A stretch of DNA of 64,000 bases. Origin: Trichomonas vaginalis G3 (Eukaryota > Parabasalia > Trichomonadida > Trichomonadidae). The notes below the pieces were generated by a model, which was not told the origin of the DNA, made no database searches, and saw only the letters and a program-made list of their open reading frames with translations. Each line of letters begins with the position of its first letter. The stretch's first letter is position 1. Position numbers and translations under genes: made by a program. This document shows positions 10,725-20,982 of this stretch, in pieces. The DNA lies in assembly GCF_026262505.1 (NCBI RefSeq), contig NC_067204.1, forward strand, positions 3,505,797 to 3,569,796, given 5' to 3'.

Positions 10725-11004
10725 ATCAGTTATTTTATCGTTAATGGTTTCAGGTTATTCAATAATTAATTATTTTTGAATAACTGAAGGTGTCACTACG
10801 TCACCATGTCACCAGGTTAATTAACTTCTCTGAAAAAATGAGACAACATGACATTTTGACATCACAGCAGGATTAAGGAGGAAGGCACTTATGAAGCATT
10901 TTTGAATAACTGAAGGTGTCACTACGTCACCATGTGTCACCAGGTTAATTAACTTCTCTGAAAAAATGAGACAACATGACATTTTGACATCACAGCAGGA
11001 TTAA
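10725..11004 (+). repeat. Polinton A internal repeat, two direct copies with GTCAC iterations
   Basis: Two ~105-bp units (about 10771-10875 and 10898-11004) each run from gaataactgaaggtgtcac through tacctggt-like and aatgagacaacatgacat sequences. Each unit contains GTCAC three to four times at short intervals. Inverted copies of the same units lie at 13887-14155 and a fifth at 22665-22775. The lead-in at 10725-10770 (ttatcgttaatggtttcagg) is also inverted at 13987-14040. The iterated pentamer beside the helicase gene resembles a replication origin; this is inference. Confidence 0.8.
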
Positions 11005-11029
11005 TGCAAAAATAAATTCAAATCATACT

Positions 11030-13259
11030 TTATAAAGCTTCATTTACAGGTATTTCATCGTCAGTAAATGAATCCTCATTATCGTTTGGTTCAACCTGTT
11101 TATATAATCCTTTCATTTCTTCTTTCAAAACATAACACCATGTTTGTTTACCATCTATTCTTCTCTGTTTCCTTTCACATTTATCTTTAATGCTCATTTG
11201 AAAGTTTTTGTCTTTCATGTCTGATGGTTTGCAGAATAGAGCATTTTTACACGTCATACCTGCACACAATTCATCATAATGTGTATTTATCCATTCATCT
11301 AAAGGATTTGTTGATAATTCAATTAAATCTTGTTTGGCTTCAGTCATCGGTATGATTCGTACGTTAAATGATGAAAGGTCATATTGCATAAAATACGTCA
11401 GTAAATTATCATAAAATTCCTTTGTGCATGAATTCATCAAATTCTTGAAGTAATCAAATTGACCCTTAAATTTACCATTAACTCTTAAAACTACGTATCT
11501 TCTGTCTCCAACTTCAATTTTGACAGGGTAAACGTTATTAGTTACGAAAATGAAGTTTGCAACGTTCTGAGCAGTTCTTCTGGGTTGATTCTTTTCATTA
11601 ATTCTTATCTCATTATCCGTTATAATTGATTTCAAAGCGTTGAAGTTTGCGAGTCTGTCTTCACCTACATTCTTGAGTTCATTAAGTACAAGAAACATTT
11701 TATTCTCAACTACTGAGTTGAAATTACCCGTTAGCTCACCTATTTCGGTAATGTTTTTACATGAATAACCAGCGAGAAGTTCAGAAATAATGTCTGTAAA
11801 TCTGTTTTTACCTGTTCCCTGAAGTCCTTTCAAAATAATTGCTGTTTCATTCTTGATTCCAGGATATTGAATCATTGATGCAATCCAGCCAAGAATTATT
11901 TATACACTTCATCATTATTATCACAAATGGCTTCTTTAATGAAATTCATAAACATCTCAATTTTTGAGTAATCTGGTTTTTCAAGAATGTTGTATTTATA
12001 ACCTTGAAACGTTGAGAAAACATCTGGGAATCAGATTTAAAGCAAACACCCTTAACGGTTAATGAGATAATTGATTAGTAGTACATCCCATGCTGTTATT
12101 GTTTTACCTTCTTCTTATAAATAATTTAATCATTTTAAGTGACTCTTTCATGTTTGATTGAAGAACGAATATATTTGATTCATTTTTCGTATTTATAGTC
12201 CTTTTGAAATGAAGTATTTGTTTCCACAATCTACAAAACGGATTACACGTGATAAATCCTCAATTACTTCAGAACTGTTTTTATACTGATGATTTCAGCC
12301 TTGCGTCTAATATCTGTTATCAAAAACGAGTCACCAAGTTTTATATCAAATGTTATTTTGGCTTACGTAATAAAGGTAAAACGTATTCATCATAATATTC
12401 TTTTTGATATAGCTTTAGAATCTTCACCAAAACAAATGGAGAAGTCATTAAATGTGCATATCTACTACGTGCTTTTTCAAATTACTTTTTGCATTTTCAG
12501 TTAAGCTGCAGAAGTTATAACGTTATCGTATGCTTCATAATTAAATGATTAGGTAACGAATTAATTGCTTGAAACAGTGTGAATAATGTAACTTCTTTTT
12601 CTAAATTCATGTTTCCACCGTCATTATGTACTTCAAAATCACTGATGCCATCAACTATGCTCTGGCAAGTTTATCGTCAATGTTTACATCTTTGTTTTCA
12701 TTCATTAGTCCTTATTTCTTCGTTCTTCTGTTCAACTCTTACCTTAATATTCAAATCATTTAATATATCATTCACTTTATAGTTAATTGAATCGTAACTT
12801 CCACGAATGAATGAGTATGTATTGATTGTTCTGTTGCATTCTTGCGAACTCTTGAATCAGCCATAACCACTAAAGAACGCTTTGAATCATCCATAGAAGT
12901 CATGATATCGATATCATAATCATTGCAGGAATAGCATTTAATCATTCTGTTCGAAACTGCATAGAAAAATTAGTGTTGCAATAAATGTGAAACCTCCTGA
13001 AGCGGTTTTTAACGATAACATCTTTATCCGAAAGTTTTGATAAAATATCTTTTCTAACTGTTTCTTTAAGTTCATCATTGTATGATTTATTGATATCAAC
13101 ATCTATAATCGTTAAATTTGATATTTTATTTGCTAATAAAGCTGTACCAGTTTTCCTTCCTCTTCCTCCATCGTGTTTGAGGTAGTTATGTAAATCAATC
13201 TTGTTTTCACCAATTCTTTCGTTGAGGGTTTTAGTTTCTGCCACAACTAATTCCCTCAA
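11030..13259 (-). pseudogene. Polinton A primase / SF3 helicase region
   Basis: The downstream part (11030-11875) encodes a superfamily 3 helicase domain of the D5 type: Walker A GLQGTGKNRF, Walker B MFLVLNELKN, and the sensor segment VANFIFVTNN followed by GDRRYVVLR. It aligns by eye with the helicase of Polinton B at 51.5-52.7 kb. The upstream part (12942-13259) has LTIIDVDINKSYND, which looks like the DxD motif of an archaeo-eukaryotic primase. Primase-helicases of this kind unwind and prime viral genomes. The middle is degraded and the gene has several breaks. Confidence 0.8.
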
Positions 13260-13841
13260 CTAAAACCCTTGTTCCCATTGGTCTAGTTTGTATGGAGAAT
13301 CTCTATAACCATAACATATCTCACGTTCATGTTCTAATTGTTTTTCGCACATTTTTCTAACTTCTTCTTCAAACAAATGTTTAGCATTCTCTACTGTATC
13401 TTCGAGTTCTTCTTCATCTAATTTCTCATGAACTTTCTTGTCTATGGAGTCCATAATATCTTTGACATAAAATGCATACTTTACAGAGCACCATTCAGCA
13501 ACAAAATGAACGAGGTCAGGATGTATGTAAATACCTTTGAATTCATTTATAACACCCTTAGTAAGCTCATAAAATGCTTGTTTTGAGGTCGAGCCACTTT
13601 TGGCTTGACCGTATTCGTTCATCCAAAACTCAAGAATTTCCTGCATTTTAGTACTATTGAGAAATCTGTTTAAATGGTTTAACCTTCCCGCTTCTCTTGC
13701 CATCTTTGTTGCATTAATGTAACCATCCTTGTCTCTACGTAAGACTTCAATACCATTATAAGTGCCTTTTGTGAATGTTTCGCCATTAGATTTGTTCTTG
13801 AATGTTTTTGCTTCGACTGACATTTCTGTTCTTACATACAA
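13260..13841 (-). CDS. Polinton A KilA-N domain protein
   Basis: 193 residues. The N-terminal 120 form a KilA-N domain (DGYINATKMAREAGR, HLNRFLNSTKMQEIL, GIYIHPDLVHFVAEWCSVKYAFYV), a DNA-binding fold common in large DNA viruses and phages. An acidic, coiled-coil-like tail follows (about 130-175). The upstream region holds aaaataaagttagtttt, shared with two genes of Polinton B. The gene lies inside the segment bounded by inverted repeats, together with the primase-helicase. A role as an early regulator is likely but inferred. Confidence 0.88.
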   Translation of the reverse strand: MYVRTEMSVEAKTFKNKSNGETFTKGTYNGIEVLRRDKDGYINATKMAREAGRLNHLNRFLNSTKMQEILEFWMNEYGQAKSGSTSKQAFYELTKGVINEFKGIYIHPDLVHFVAEWCSVKYAFYVKDIMDSIDKKVHEKLDEEELEDTVENAKHLFEEEVRKMCEKQLEHEREICYGYRDSPYKLDQWEQGF

Positions 13842-13857
13842 AATAAAAAAATAATTT

Positions 13858-13876
13858 TAAAACTAACTTTATTTTT
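13858..13876 (-). promoter_or_regulatory. Shared 17-bp upstream motif, KilA-N gene of Polinton A
   Basis: Read on the minus strand this is aaaataaagttagtttt, followed by a T-rich tract and the KilA-N start about 20-35 bp further on. The same 17 bases precede two genes of Polinton B (46956-46975 and 48746-48769). Confidence 0.6.
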
Positions 13877-13886
13877 GGACTGCATC

Positions 13887-14155
13887 ATATTTCCAGGACT
13901 GTTGTCTAAATGTCATGTTGTCTCATTTTTTCAGAGAAGTTAAATAACCTGGTGACATGGTGACGTAGTGACACCTTCAGTTCTTCAAAAATAATTAATT
14001 ATTGAATAACCTGAAACCATTAACGTAAACATTAACGATAAAATTTATTTCCAGGACTGTTGTCTAAATGTCATGTTGTCTCATTTTTTCAGAGAAGTTA
14101 AATAACCTGGTGACATGGTGACGTAGTGACACCTTCAGTTCTTCAAAAATAATTC
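13887..14155 (-). repeat. Polinton A internal repeat, two inverted copies
   Basis: Two units (about 13888-13996 and 14047-14155) are the inverted counterparts of 10725-11004. Together the pairs frame the primase-helicase and KilA-N genes. A further partial copy begins at 14160 (gccttcctcctttcatacct) and matches the sequence before the copy at 22.67 kb. Confidence 0.8.
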
Positions 14156-14225
14156 ATAAATGCCTTCCTCCTTTCATACCTGTTGTCAAAATGTCATGTT
14201 GTTCGCTCTTTTGGAGCCCAGGACT

Positions 14226-15272
14226 TTAAGCAGCTCTGAACCATGCAAATACAGTCACAAATGGTGGCATGTAATCTTTACCCAAGCCTGTTGGATTTGT
14301 TGTGAAAGTATGGACATGATTTCCTCCTGGTTCAGTTTGTCGAAAAGTCTTTTTTGTTGAATCGTTATAAGCTGGAGATAAAACATCATAACCGGCTTCA
14401 TAGTCTGAGTTGTATAATGGGTGGTCTCTTAATGAGTGTCTATGGTCGCCAGAAAAGTTTGTAGTTCCTGTATGAGTGTGTGGTGGAAGGTTTGCTTCTT
14501 TAATTTTCTTCGAACCTCCTGTTTGCTTTGAATATCTAGCACAGTATAAGAATTTATCTACAATCTGCTTCCACGTACCAAAACCTAAAACTGTTGCTGG
14601 ATTTGTTGAATTCATTGACGTATAAATAGAACCAACAGGATATAATGTTTGAAGTATTTCATTTTTCATGCTTGTAATCACATCATTTACTTCCGACTTC
14701 TTTGCATAATTTTCATCTACATAAGTTTTATCTGCTTTAAGGTCTAAACATCCTGAAACCCATCCTGTATCAGCTTTAATTTTAAAAGTCTCCGATGTCC
14801 ATTCATGATACCATTCAACCTTTTCTTTAATTTCATTATCTTTTTCATCAACATAAACCAAATTTGCCTTCTTATTTAATTCACTATCCACATATTCCTT
14901 ATCCACCTTCTTCATTATGTCGTTTAGGAAACCTTCTATGAATTCCTCATTTAAATTAAATCTTCCAATCTTCAAAACTTTAGGAAATGCATTTAATGCG
15001 TAATATCTCTGTTCTTCTGGTGGAATTGATGTTATATCATCCGTTATTCCTTTAATTTTTGAATTCATAAATAAAATTTCTTTTATATTTGATATCACTG
15101 CACCACCTTTGCAAACGAATTCGAAATGGTCATTTTTCAATACTATCTCCAAATCTCCATATTTCAACCTTTGCGTTTGTTCTGCCGTCTTTGAATTATA
15201 TGCATATATGGCGTATGTAATGGTCTGAAGGACCTGGGCGCTTTGCGCCTTAAGTTGCTGTTGTTTAATCAT
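14226..15272 (-). CDS. Polinton A fibre protein with phage collar-like C-terminus
   Basis: 348 residues. The middle carries heptad-like segments of the type KADKTYVDENY and KKSEV, as in trimeric fibre shafts. The C-terminal 140 residues begin YPVGSIYTSMNSTNPATVLG and GTWKQI, continue through PPHTHTGTTNFSGDHRH and close with MPPFVTVFAWFRA. This is the tail-collar / gp12-type receptor-binding head of phage fibres, whose histidines bind metal in known cases. A homologue is in Polinton B at 39.6-41.0 kb. It is likely a virion spike that recognises host cells. The frame looks whole. Bases 15220-15240 match 9121-9141 of the integrase gene on the other strand. Confidence 0.85.
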   Translation of the reverse strand: MIKQQQLKAQSAQVLQTITYAIYAYNSKTAEQTQRLKYGDLEIVLKNDHFEFVCKGGAVISNIKEILFMNSKIKGITDDITSIPPEEQRYYALNAFPKVLKIGRFNLNEEFIEGFLNDIMKKVDKEYVDSELNKKANLVYVDEKDNEIKEKVEWYHEWTSETFKIKADTGWVSGCLDLKADKTYVDENYAKKSEVNDVITSMKNEILQTLYPVGSIYTSMNSTNPATVLGFGTWKQIVDKFLYCARYSKQTGGSKKIKEANLPPHTHTGTTNFSGDHRHSLRDHPLYNSDYEAGYDVLSPAYNDSTKKTFRQTEPGGNHVHTFTTNPTGLGKDYMPPFVTVFAWFRAA

Positions 15273-15296
15273 TTATTACGATTTAAAAATAAATAT

Positions 15297-16007
15297 TTAA
15301 TCCGTTATCTCATCAGCTATTTTCTCTATTTGAAATTGCCATAATATTTCATTCATAAATTCTAAATCACAATCAAATAGGTCAGTTATTCTAAATTTAA
15401 TATTTGATAAATCTTTTGAATGAAGAATAAATGAATTCCCGGATAATTGAAACGGATATGATAAAGAAAATGTGTTTAAGTTGATGGATAAAATGTTTTG
15501 TATTGATGGGTAAGAGTTAGGGTCTAATGTTTGGTGTGAAAATCTCATTGGGGTATTAACTTTATCACATTTGATTAAAATGAAATTGGAACCAGTGTCA
15601 GAATACAAAACATCCCCAACATCTTTTTCAAAATTTAATATCCCCAACAATGAACGAAGATGAGGAGTACAAAATTTAATTTTCAGCGGGAATTTAATAA
15701 GGTTATTTATTTCATCAAGTTTAAAAAGTTTATCGGGTTTTGATTTAAAATTTTCTTCATACCATACGATAAATGATTCATTTAAATAACTTAAAATCAT
15801 GTTAATATCCCATTTCGCTATCACATTATTTATATACATATCATACGTTTTTTTCAAGGTCATCTTAATAAATGATATATAATCTGAAGGGTCTAAAAGA
15901 ATGGGATTAAATTTACCACTCACAGAAACGAGAGTAACATTATAAATTCCGCTAACTGTTAAATTTAATTCACAGTTATTATTCGAAATAATATTGATAA
16001 TTGACAT
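15297..16007 (-). CDS. Polinton A putative penton-like minor capsid protein
   Basis: 236 residues, beta-rich with few charged clusters. Near the C-terminus it has IKFRITDLFDCDLEFMNEIL, the pattern of a beta strand, Asp turn and Trp/Met strand that closes single jelly-roll penton proteins. The Polinton B candidate (52754-53551) has the comparable LTLVDANFVPVKLLCPMYLS. It lies among virion genes, 24 bp from the fibre gene, and its start overlaps the divergent leader of the next gene. The penton role is inferred from fold pattern and position. Confidence 0.5.
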   Translation of the reverse strand: MSIINIISNNNCELNLTVSGIYNVTLVSVSGKFNPILLDPSDYISFIKMTLKKTYDMYINNVIAKWDINMILSYLNESFIVWYEENFKSKPDKLFKLDEINNLIKFPLKIKFCTPHLRSLLGILNFEKDVGDVLYSDTGSNFILIKCDKVNTPMRFSHQTLDPNSYPSIQNILSINLNTFSLSYPFQLSGNSFILHSKDLSNIKFRITDLFDCDLEFMNEILWQFQIEKIADEITD

Positions 16008-16026
16008 TTTTATTACGATTAAAAAT

Positions 16027-16506
16027 ATGGTAAAGCGTTATTTTCCAGTGATAAATAAAACTAGAATAAGATTACCTCAAGAATTCATAAATTCAACGAA
16101 TAAGAAATTCATTCATGTTATAAATTTTAGTGTTTTCAGAAAATATGAGTCAGTGTCATATTCATCAACAGGTTATATTTCACTTCATTCAAATTTAGTT
16201 CAATCAAACCCATATAATGACCATTTCATAAGATTTTCAGATGGTATTAAAAATGTAATTGATAGATTAAAATATGAACAGATTGACAATATCGAATTTT
16301 TGGAATTTTGGTTTAAATATCCCGATGGAAAAAAGATTAAAGTTAAAGATAAAGCTGATACTATAACAAAAACAATTACAATGACCGATCTGGATAGTGG
16401 GGAACAAAAAGAAATAAAACAAACGATAGAAACTGGTGAAATGTCAATTATTATTGATTATGATTCAAAGGATTATTATTCGATAATGTTAATGCTTGAA
16501 TATTAA
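16027..16506 (+). CDS. Polinton A putative structural protein
   Basis: About 159 residues from the ATG at 16027, preferred over an upstream in-frame ATG that overlaps the divergent gene. The protein is basic at the start (MVKRYFPVINKTRIRLP) and beta-rich throughout, with HSNLVQSNPYNDHFIRF, FWFKYPDGKKIK and IIIDYDSKDYYSIMLMLEY near the end. The last pattern again looks like a terminal jelly-roll strand pair. It is convergent with the next gene, and the stops overlap by four bases. No named family is recognised. Confidence 0.5.
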   Translation: MVKRYFPVINKTRIRLPQEFINSTNKKFIHVINFSVFRKYESVSYSSTGYISLHSNLVQSNPYNDHFIRFSDGIKNVIDRLKYEQIDNIEFLEFWFKYPDGKKIKVKDKADTITKTITMTDLDSGEQKEIKQTIETGEMSIIIDYDSKDYYSIMLMLEY

Positions 16507-17171
16507 ATAGCCTTAACAAAGAATTTTTCAAGTGATATTTTATATTCATCAACTATTTTATTATAAATATCATTATATGTTAAATGAAGTTCAGTTGTTG
16601 TTCCGTTCTTTGATATCTTAATTGTGCTAATATCCTTTATAGGATTTATTTTTGCAACTGTTCCGCAGCATGAAACCTCATCATCTATGAAAAATTGAAT
16701 CTTAACGTCTGAATCTTGAACATCACAAAGAATGGCGATAATGTGAATTAATGATTCATAAGGTAAAATAATTAAACCAGATTGGTCAATTAAATTTATT
16801 ATTGAATCATAATTATTAATTATTATATCACGGTAAATTTTCATTAATTCAGAATTAATGTCTATTTTATATGGGTTCTCGATGTTTGATGAAAGAGGTG
16901 GGGGGTATGTTGGATAAGTGGGAATTTCAACAGGTTCTTTACTGGGTTCAGATAAAATGATTGGGTCTCCATCTTCTTTATTTTGCTCCTCCTCCTTTTT
17001 CGGTAAGTCACGAGTTAATAAATTTGGTTGAGTTGCTGACCTTGTTAATTCAGGGCTAACATTAACTTTAACATTTTGAATAATTCGTGATTTATCATCA
17101 TTTACGTTATAACCAACCGTAATCTCTGCTTTTGCGTTAGTGTTCTTTTGACTAGTGAAACGTCTTCTCAT
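16503..17171 (-). CDS. Polinton A conserved SCCG protein
   Basis: 222 residues. The N-terminal 90 are disordered, with a proline-rich stretch (PTYPPPL). The C-terminal 110 contain EVSCCGTVAKI and end in LEKFFVKAI after a leucine/isoleucine-rich pattern. Polinton B has a counterpart (53799-54377) with DISCCGVSYNV in the same place, a similar disordered first half and a similar ending, so the family is conserved between two divergent Polintons. The function is unknown; a virion or assembly role is suggested by its neighbours. The start follows ttcgaatataaATG. Confidence 0.65.
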   Translation of the reverse strand: MRRRFTSQKNTNAKAEITVGYNVNDDKSRIIQNVKVNVSPELTRSATQPNLLTRDLPKKEEEQNKEDGDPIILSEPSKEPVEIPTYPTYPPPLSSNIENPYKIDINSELMKIYRDIIINNYDSIINLIDQSGLIILPYESLIHIIAILCDVQDSDVKIQFFIDDEVSCCGTVAKINPIKDISTIKISKNGTTTELHLTYNDIYNKIVDEYKISLEKFFVKAI

Positions 17172-17204
17172 TTATATTCGAATAAAAAAAATATATTTAA
17201 ACTT

Positions 17205-18104
17205 TTATTTTGCTGGAAGTTTTGAATCTATTATTCCCTGTATTTGTTCTTGAAGTTGATTTTTAGCTGGTTCATTGTAATTAATAGACCTAATATATTC
17301 ATTAATTGCATTCTTATAATCATCTGATTTCTCAAATTTTCTTTTATCTAATTCCTTAACTAAATCATAAGTTAAACCTCGTTGCTGATATAATGGTTTC
17401 TTAATTAAATCTTTGAATGCTTGAGATAAAGCACCTGATGCAATTCTTGCTACTATAATTGGTTGGAATTGATGTTTAAGTTCATCTTTAACATTTGCGA
17501 AAACTGGATCGAATAAAGCAACTTTAAAGAATTTCTTAGCTGAAATTTCAGGTCTAATATTTGCATATTGACCATCAAACTGGTTAGAATATTGTGGTAA
17601 TCCATCCGGTCCCTCTTCAATAGCATTTAATTCTTCATTGAAATAAGAATATGGATTATAACGGTATGAATTAATTGGACCATTTTCACCTTCTCCAATG
17701 TATTGTTTAACAGCTTTTCCATTTTCATCAAATTACATAGGATAACGTTCATTATATGCTTTACGTTTAGGATAATCAGTTATAGTTAATTTGTAACCAT
17801 TTATGACTTTAATATTACCTTGACCATCAGTAACGAAAACTTCATTTATACCATCAGGTTTTCCATTTGGACCCGTAATGTCTGCTTCGTGTGCTTCCCA
17901 ATTTGGACCTTGACGTTTGGCATATGCTTGAGCTTCTGGTAATGTTAAAACGTTTCTCATTTGTTTAACATCTTTTTGAAGACCAGCAACAATATGAACT
18001 AATTCTTTCATTCCATCGGGAACTTTCATAGTTCTATTATATGCACCCTTTTTGTTTGTCCCTTGTTTTAATGGAACCTGTAAAAGATTTGCTATTTCTG
18101 TCAT
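17205..18104 (-). pseudogene. Polinton A unknown virion-region gene
   Basis: The 5' part (17733-18104) encodes a 123-residue frame with a coiled-coil-like segment and the motif [28 protein letters not shown]. Open coding continues downstream to about 17205. It lies between the packaging ATPase and the SCCG gene on the same strand. In Polinton B the matching position near the capsid gene is held by long coiled-coil/Q-rich proteins, but similarity was not evident by eye. The gene looks broken, with about one break. Confidence 0.45.
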
Positions 18105-18144
18105 GTTTAATTATAAATAAAAAATAAAAATTAATTATAAAAAG

Positions 18145-18972
18145 TTAATCAAATTTAACACCTCCTTTATTTAAATCAACTATTATTTTTCCATGTTCAC
18201 CTAATTGCTGATATTGTGTGTAAAGTTCATTAATGCTCATTGGTAAATTCACTTGATAAAGCATAACGTTCAACTGTTGACGACTAAACCCACTGAAAAT
18301 GACAAGGGTTGATAGATTTGATTTAATGTTTGTGCTTAATGCTTTGAAATATTGAACAGCCATAAAGAATGAACACTGAATGTGTCGACATTGGGTTAAT
18401 AACTGATTAAAATAAGATTTCTCATTTGTTATTAGTTTTGATTTCACTGCATCATCTAGAAAAATGAGTGAATGCAAAAATTCTCTATCAAAATTTGAAA
18501 TAGAAAGTGTTTCAAATAATTCATCCCGTTGTTTATCAATAATTTTATCCTCTAATCCTTGCTTCTTGATTGTATTATATAATTCTTTATACATTAAAAA
18601 GTTTTTTAAATAATCTTCTGCTTCTTCTTGTGATAAATAAATAATTGGAATTTTGATTAAATGCTTTAAAGATTCAAATGTATCATCTGAAGGTGAACCT
18701 GAACGGTTGATATAAATTAACACATGTGAATAGGGGGAAGTGTTAGCAATAATGATAATTTGTTTTAATATCGTTAATGTTTTACCTTTATTCTGTTTAC
18801 CAATTGCTGCAGTGATTGAATTTAAGTAACATTCAGAATATGGAATTTTCATTAATTTTTCCTTAGATAGAGCATTTCTATTATCACTCAATGCTTCATT
18901 AATCATATCATCTACGTATGTATTATATACTCCTGCTAATTCTTCATAAGGGGTGGATGAATTTAAATCCAT
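18145..18972 (-). CDS. Polinton A A32-type packaging ATPase
   Basis: 275 residues. Walker A GKQNKGKT is at about 58-65 and Walker B LIFLDD at about 169-174, followed by TQCRHIQCSFFMAVQYFKAL, the conserved segment after Walker B in FtsK/HerA and poxvirus A32 packaging ATPases. Such ATPases pump the genome into the capsid. The start follows attttgattaaATG. It sits beside the major capsid gene, the usual place in Polintons. The frame looks whole. The Polinton B counterpart is at 49.6-50.5 kb. Confidence 0.88.
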   Translation of the reverse strand: MDLNSSTPYEELAGVYNTYVDDMINEALSDNRNALSKEKLMKIPYSECYLNSITAAIGKQNKGKTLTILKQIIIIANTSPYSHVLIYINRSGSPSDDTFESLKHLIKIPIIYLSQEEAEDYLKNFLMYKELYNTIKKQGLEDKIIDKQRDELFETLSISNFDREFLHSLIFLDDAVKSKLITNEKSYFNQLLTQCRHIQCSFFMAVQYFKALSTNIKSNLSTLVIFSGFSRQQLNVMLYQVNLPMSINELYTQYQQLGEHGKIIVDLNKGGVKFD

Positions 18973-18996
18973 TTAATCAAAAATAAATTTATAATT

Positions 18997-20637
18997 TTAA
19001 ACATTTCTATTCATCAATATTTCATCATATGAACTTCTATACTGTGGTGGTGTACCTGTTGGATGATATTTCAAACCTTCATCCGGTGTCCATGTCCAAT
19101 ATGTAGTCCTAGTAAACCAAACCTGAGGAGGATTTGTCACCTTTGAACAGTAAGTGTCATTTTCACCCTGAATGATTGGATAAGCTTTCACTTATACTGT
19201 AACTTGTGAGTTGAAAGTTTCTAATCCATCAAAGAATATACCCGCTCCATCACGTTGAACTGGAATAGTGCATAAGAATGAAGTTTGGTCTTTCCATGTT
19301 CTAGCTAATGGCGTGCCATCATCTGCATTCAGTGGTCTAGTTAATGAGTCCTCGTATTCTTCTGTGCATTCATTCACTCCATCTAAATCAGAAGCTTGAA
19401 GCATACGTGTAAAGAATATGTCGCCCACTGTGGTCATCGCTTGATCGGGGAAGTTTCTGGAATCTATAGTGACCTGAAGACCTCGAAGCATTGGATTTTC
19501 TAAAACTGTTCTTTGCATTGCATTCTTCGGAAATGCTAACACAACATCTGTAACATTATGAAGAGCGTATGAGAAATCTGAGCTAATACCTTCAGGAGTG
19601 ATGCAACCTCCATTTAGTGAACGAACGTCAATATGTTGAGCTGGAATCATGAATGGATCTTCCTTACTGAATAAACGTGGTATTGCTTTAACTGATTCTT
19701 CAATTAAACCGTATCCTGGTGTAATGCATTTATCCTCTAAAACTTCCATCTTTGTGCATGAAATAATAACGTCATCAACTGTTGCGTCAGCAGATGTAGC
19801 GGCTAAGCTTGTAATTAATTTGGCAGGAAGTCCGATTTGTTGGAATTTGCGATCATATTTATAAACATGATTCATAATCTTTTCATAATTTTCATCAGTT
19901 ATCTTTTCATAAACGTAATTTTGTAAATCAGCAACTCTTAACGGGTCAACCTGACAAAATACTAAAGTATCCCTGAAAACATAATATTTAAGAATGATAT
20001 CACCAAATGATTTAGGATAATCATCGAACGCCTGAAATGCTAACAAATCATTTACCGGAATAATCATATCAAAAGTGACATCAACTTCTTCATTTGCTTT
20101 CTTGAAAACTTCTGAAGGGTCAATATATTTACCACATACTGAGTTATCATATTTTTGAACATTATTATATAACGAATGAACAAACTTTTTAACTTTCCTT
20201 TCTGATTTTGGTTTATATGTTGCAAATGCGAAAGATTCACGGGCGCAATCCATCTGAAGATAACCGGCATCACCTCTTTCAGTTTCTACTTCTAATTGTT
20301 TAAAGCTTTGATTTGATGATTTGTAACCAACGAATAAACGTATGCATTTAAAAGCGGCATCACATGTGAAAGCTTTATTTGAAACAAGAGTTGCTTTAAC
20401 TTTGCGTTTAATATATGTGTCACCTAATTGGTTCACATCATGAGCTGGATTTGTAATTCTTAAATGAGTTTGTTTATCATCAAAAAATGGAGCATCAGAG
20501 TCATAGCATGAACTTTCAAGTTCTCTATAATATCTTCTACCGTCATTCTTTGCGAATATTTCATTTATCTTTTCGAATGAATGAAACACATTTCCATTAA
20601 TCGGTTTAGTGTTTGGCACCAAATAGTTAGTCGTCAT
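18997..20637 (-). pseudogene. Polinton A major capsid protein region (double jelly-roll)
   Basis: The main frame (19192-20637, 481 residues) is beta-rich, with segments typical of Polinton double jelly-roll capsid proteins: ITNPAHDVNQLGDTYIKRKV, DVTFDMIIPVNDLLAF, an internal LRGLQVTIDSRNFPDQAM and a C-terminal interjacent part. Sequence resembling the expected capsid C-terminus (TNPPQVWFTRTTYW) lies just downstream within the region. The start follows tttattaataaATG. Assignment rests on size, beta pattern, composition and its place next to the packaging ATPase. It has about one break. Confidence 0.75.
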
Positions 20638-20706
20638 TTATTAATAAATAAAAAATCAAAATTAAAAGATGAAAATGAATTTTTAATTTTAATGAAATAA
20701 TCAACT

Positions 20707-20922
20707 ATGGCTGCAGGTATATTTAAGAAACTGTGGGATAAAGTAAAAAGAGGAGCGAGTAAAGTTTGGGAAACATTGAAGAAGGGAGCAAATTGGATAT
20801 TTAAGAATAAAGAAGCAATTAGTGACGTTGCTGAATCAATAACACCAAAAGCTGCCCCAATAAGAGAAGTTTTAAATAAAGGAGAAAAAGTTTATCAAAG
20901 ACTACAACCGATACTAAGATAA
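20707..20922 (+). CDS. Polinton A amphipathic basic peptide 1
   Basis: 71 residues beginning MAAGIFKKLWDKVKRGASKV. The first half is an amphipathic, tryptophan-containing basic helix, like membrane-active internal virion proteins (compare adenovirus VI and X). It is convergent with a second peptide whose N-terminus is nearly the same (MAAGFFKKLWDGIKKA), so the two arose by duplication. A role in membrane passage or capsid interior is inferred. The frame looks whole. Confidence 0.6.
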   Translation: MAAGIFKKLWDKVKRGASKVWETLKKGANWIFKNKEAISDVAESITPKAAPIREVLNKGEKVYQRLQPILR

Positions 20923-20929
20923 AAATAAT

Positions 20930-20972
20930 TTTAAGCCGCTAAGCGGCGAGATGATCCATAGGATCTCATATT
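20930..20972. terminator. Two small dyads between convergent peptide genes
   Basis: gccgctaagcggc (about 20936-20948) is a perfect palindrome with a one-base centre. It is followed by gagatgatccataggatctc, a second dyad. They sit exactly between the stops of the two convergent amphipathic-peptide genes, so a bidirectional 3'-end or transcription stop signal is plausible. Confidence 0.4.
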
Positions 20973-20982
20973 TATTTTTCCA

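Noticed and set aside
14226-15272. Collar-like protein as evidence of bacterial or phage contamination
   Set aside because: It has the Polinton leader, lies within intact terminal repeats with target duplication, and has a homologue in Polinton B.
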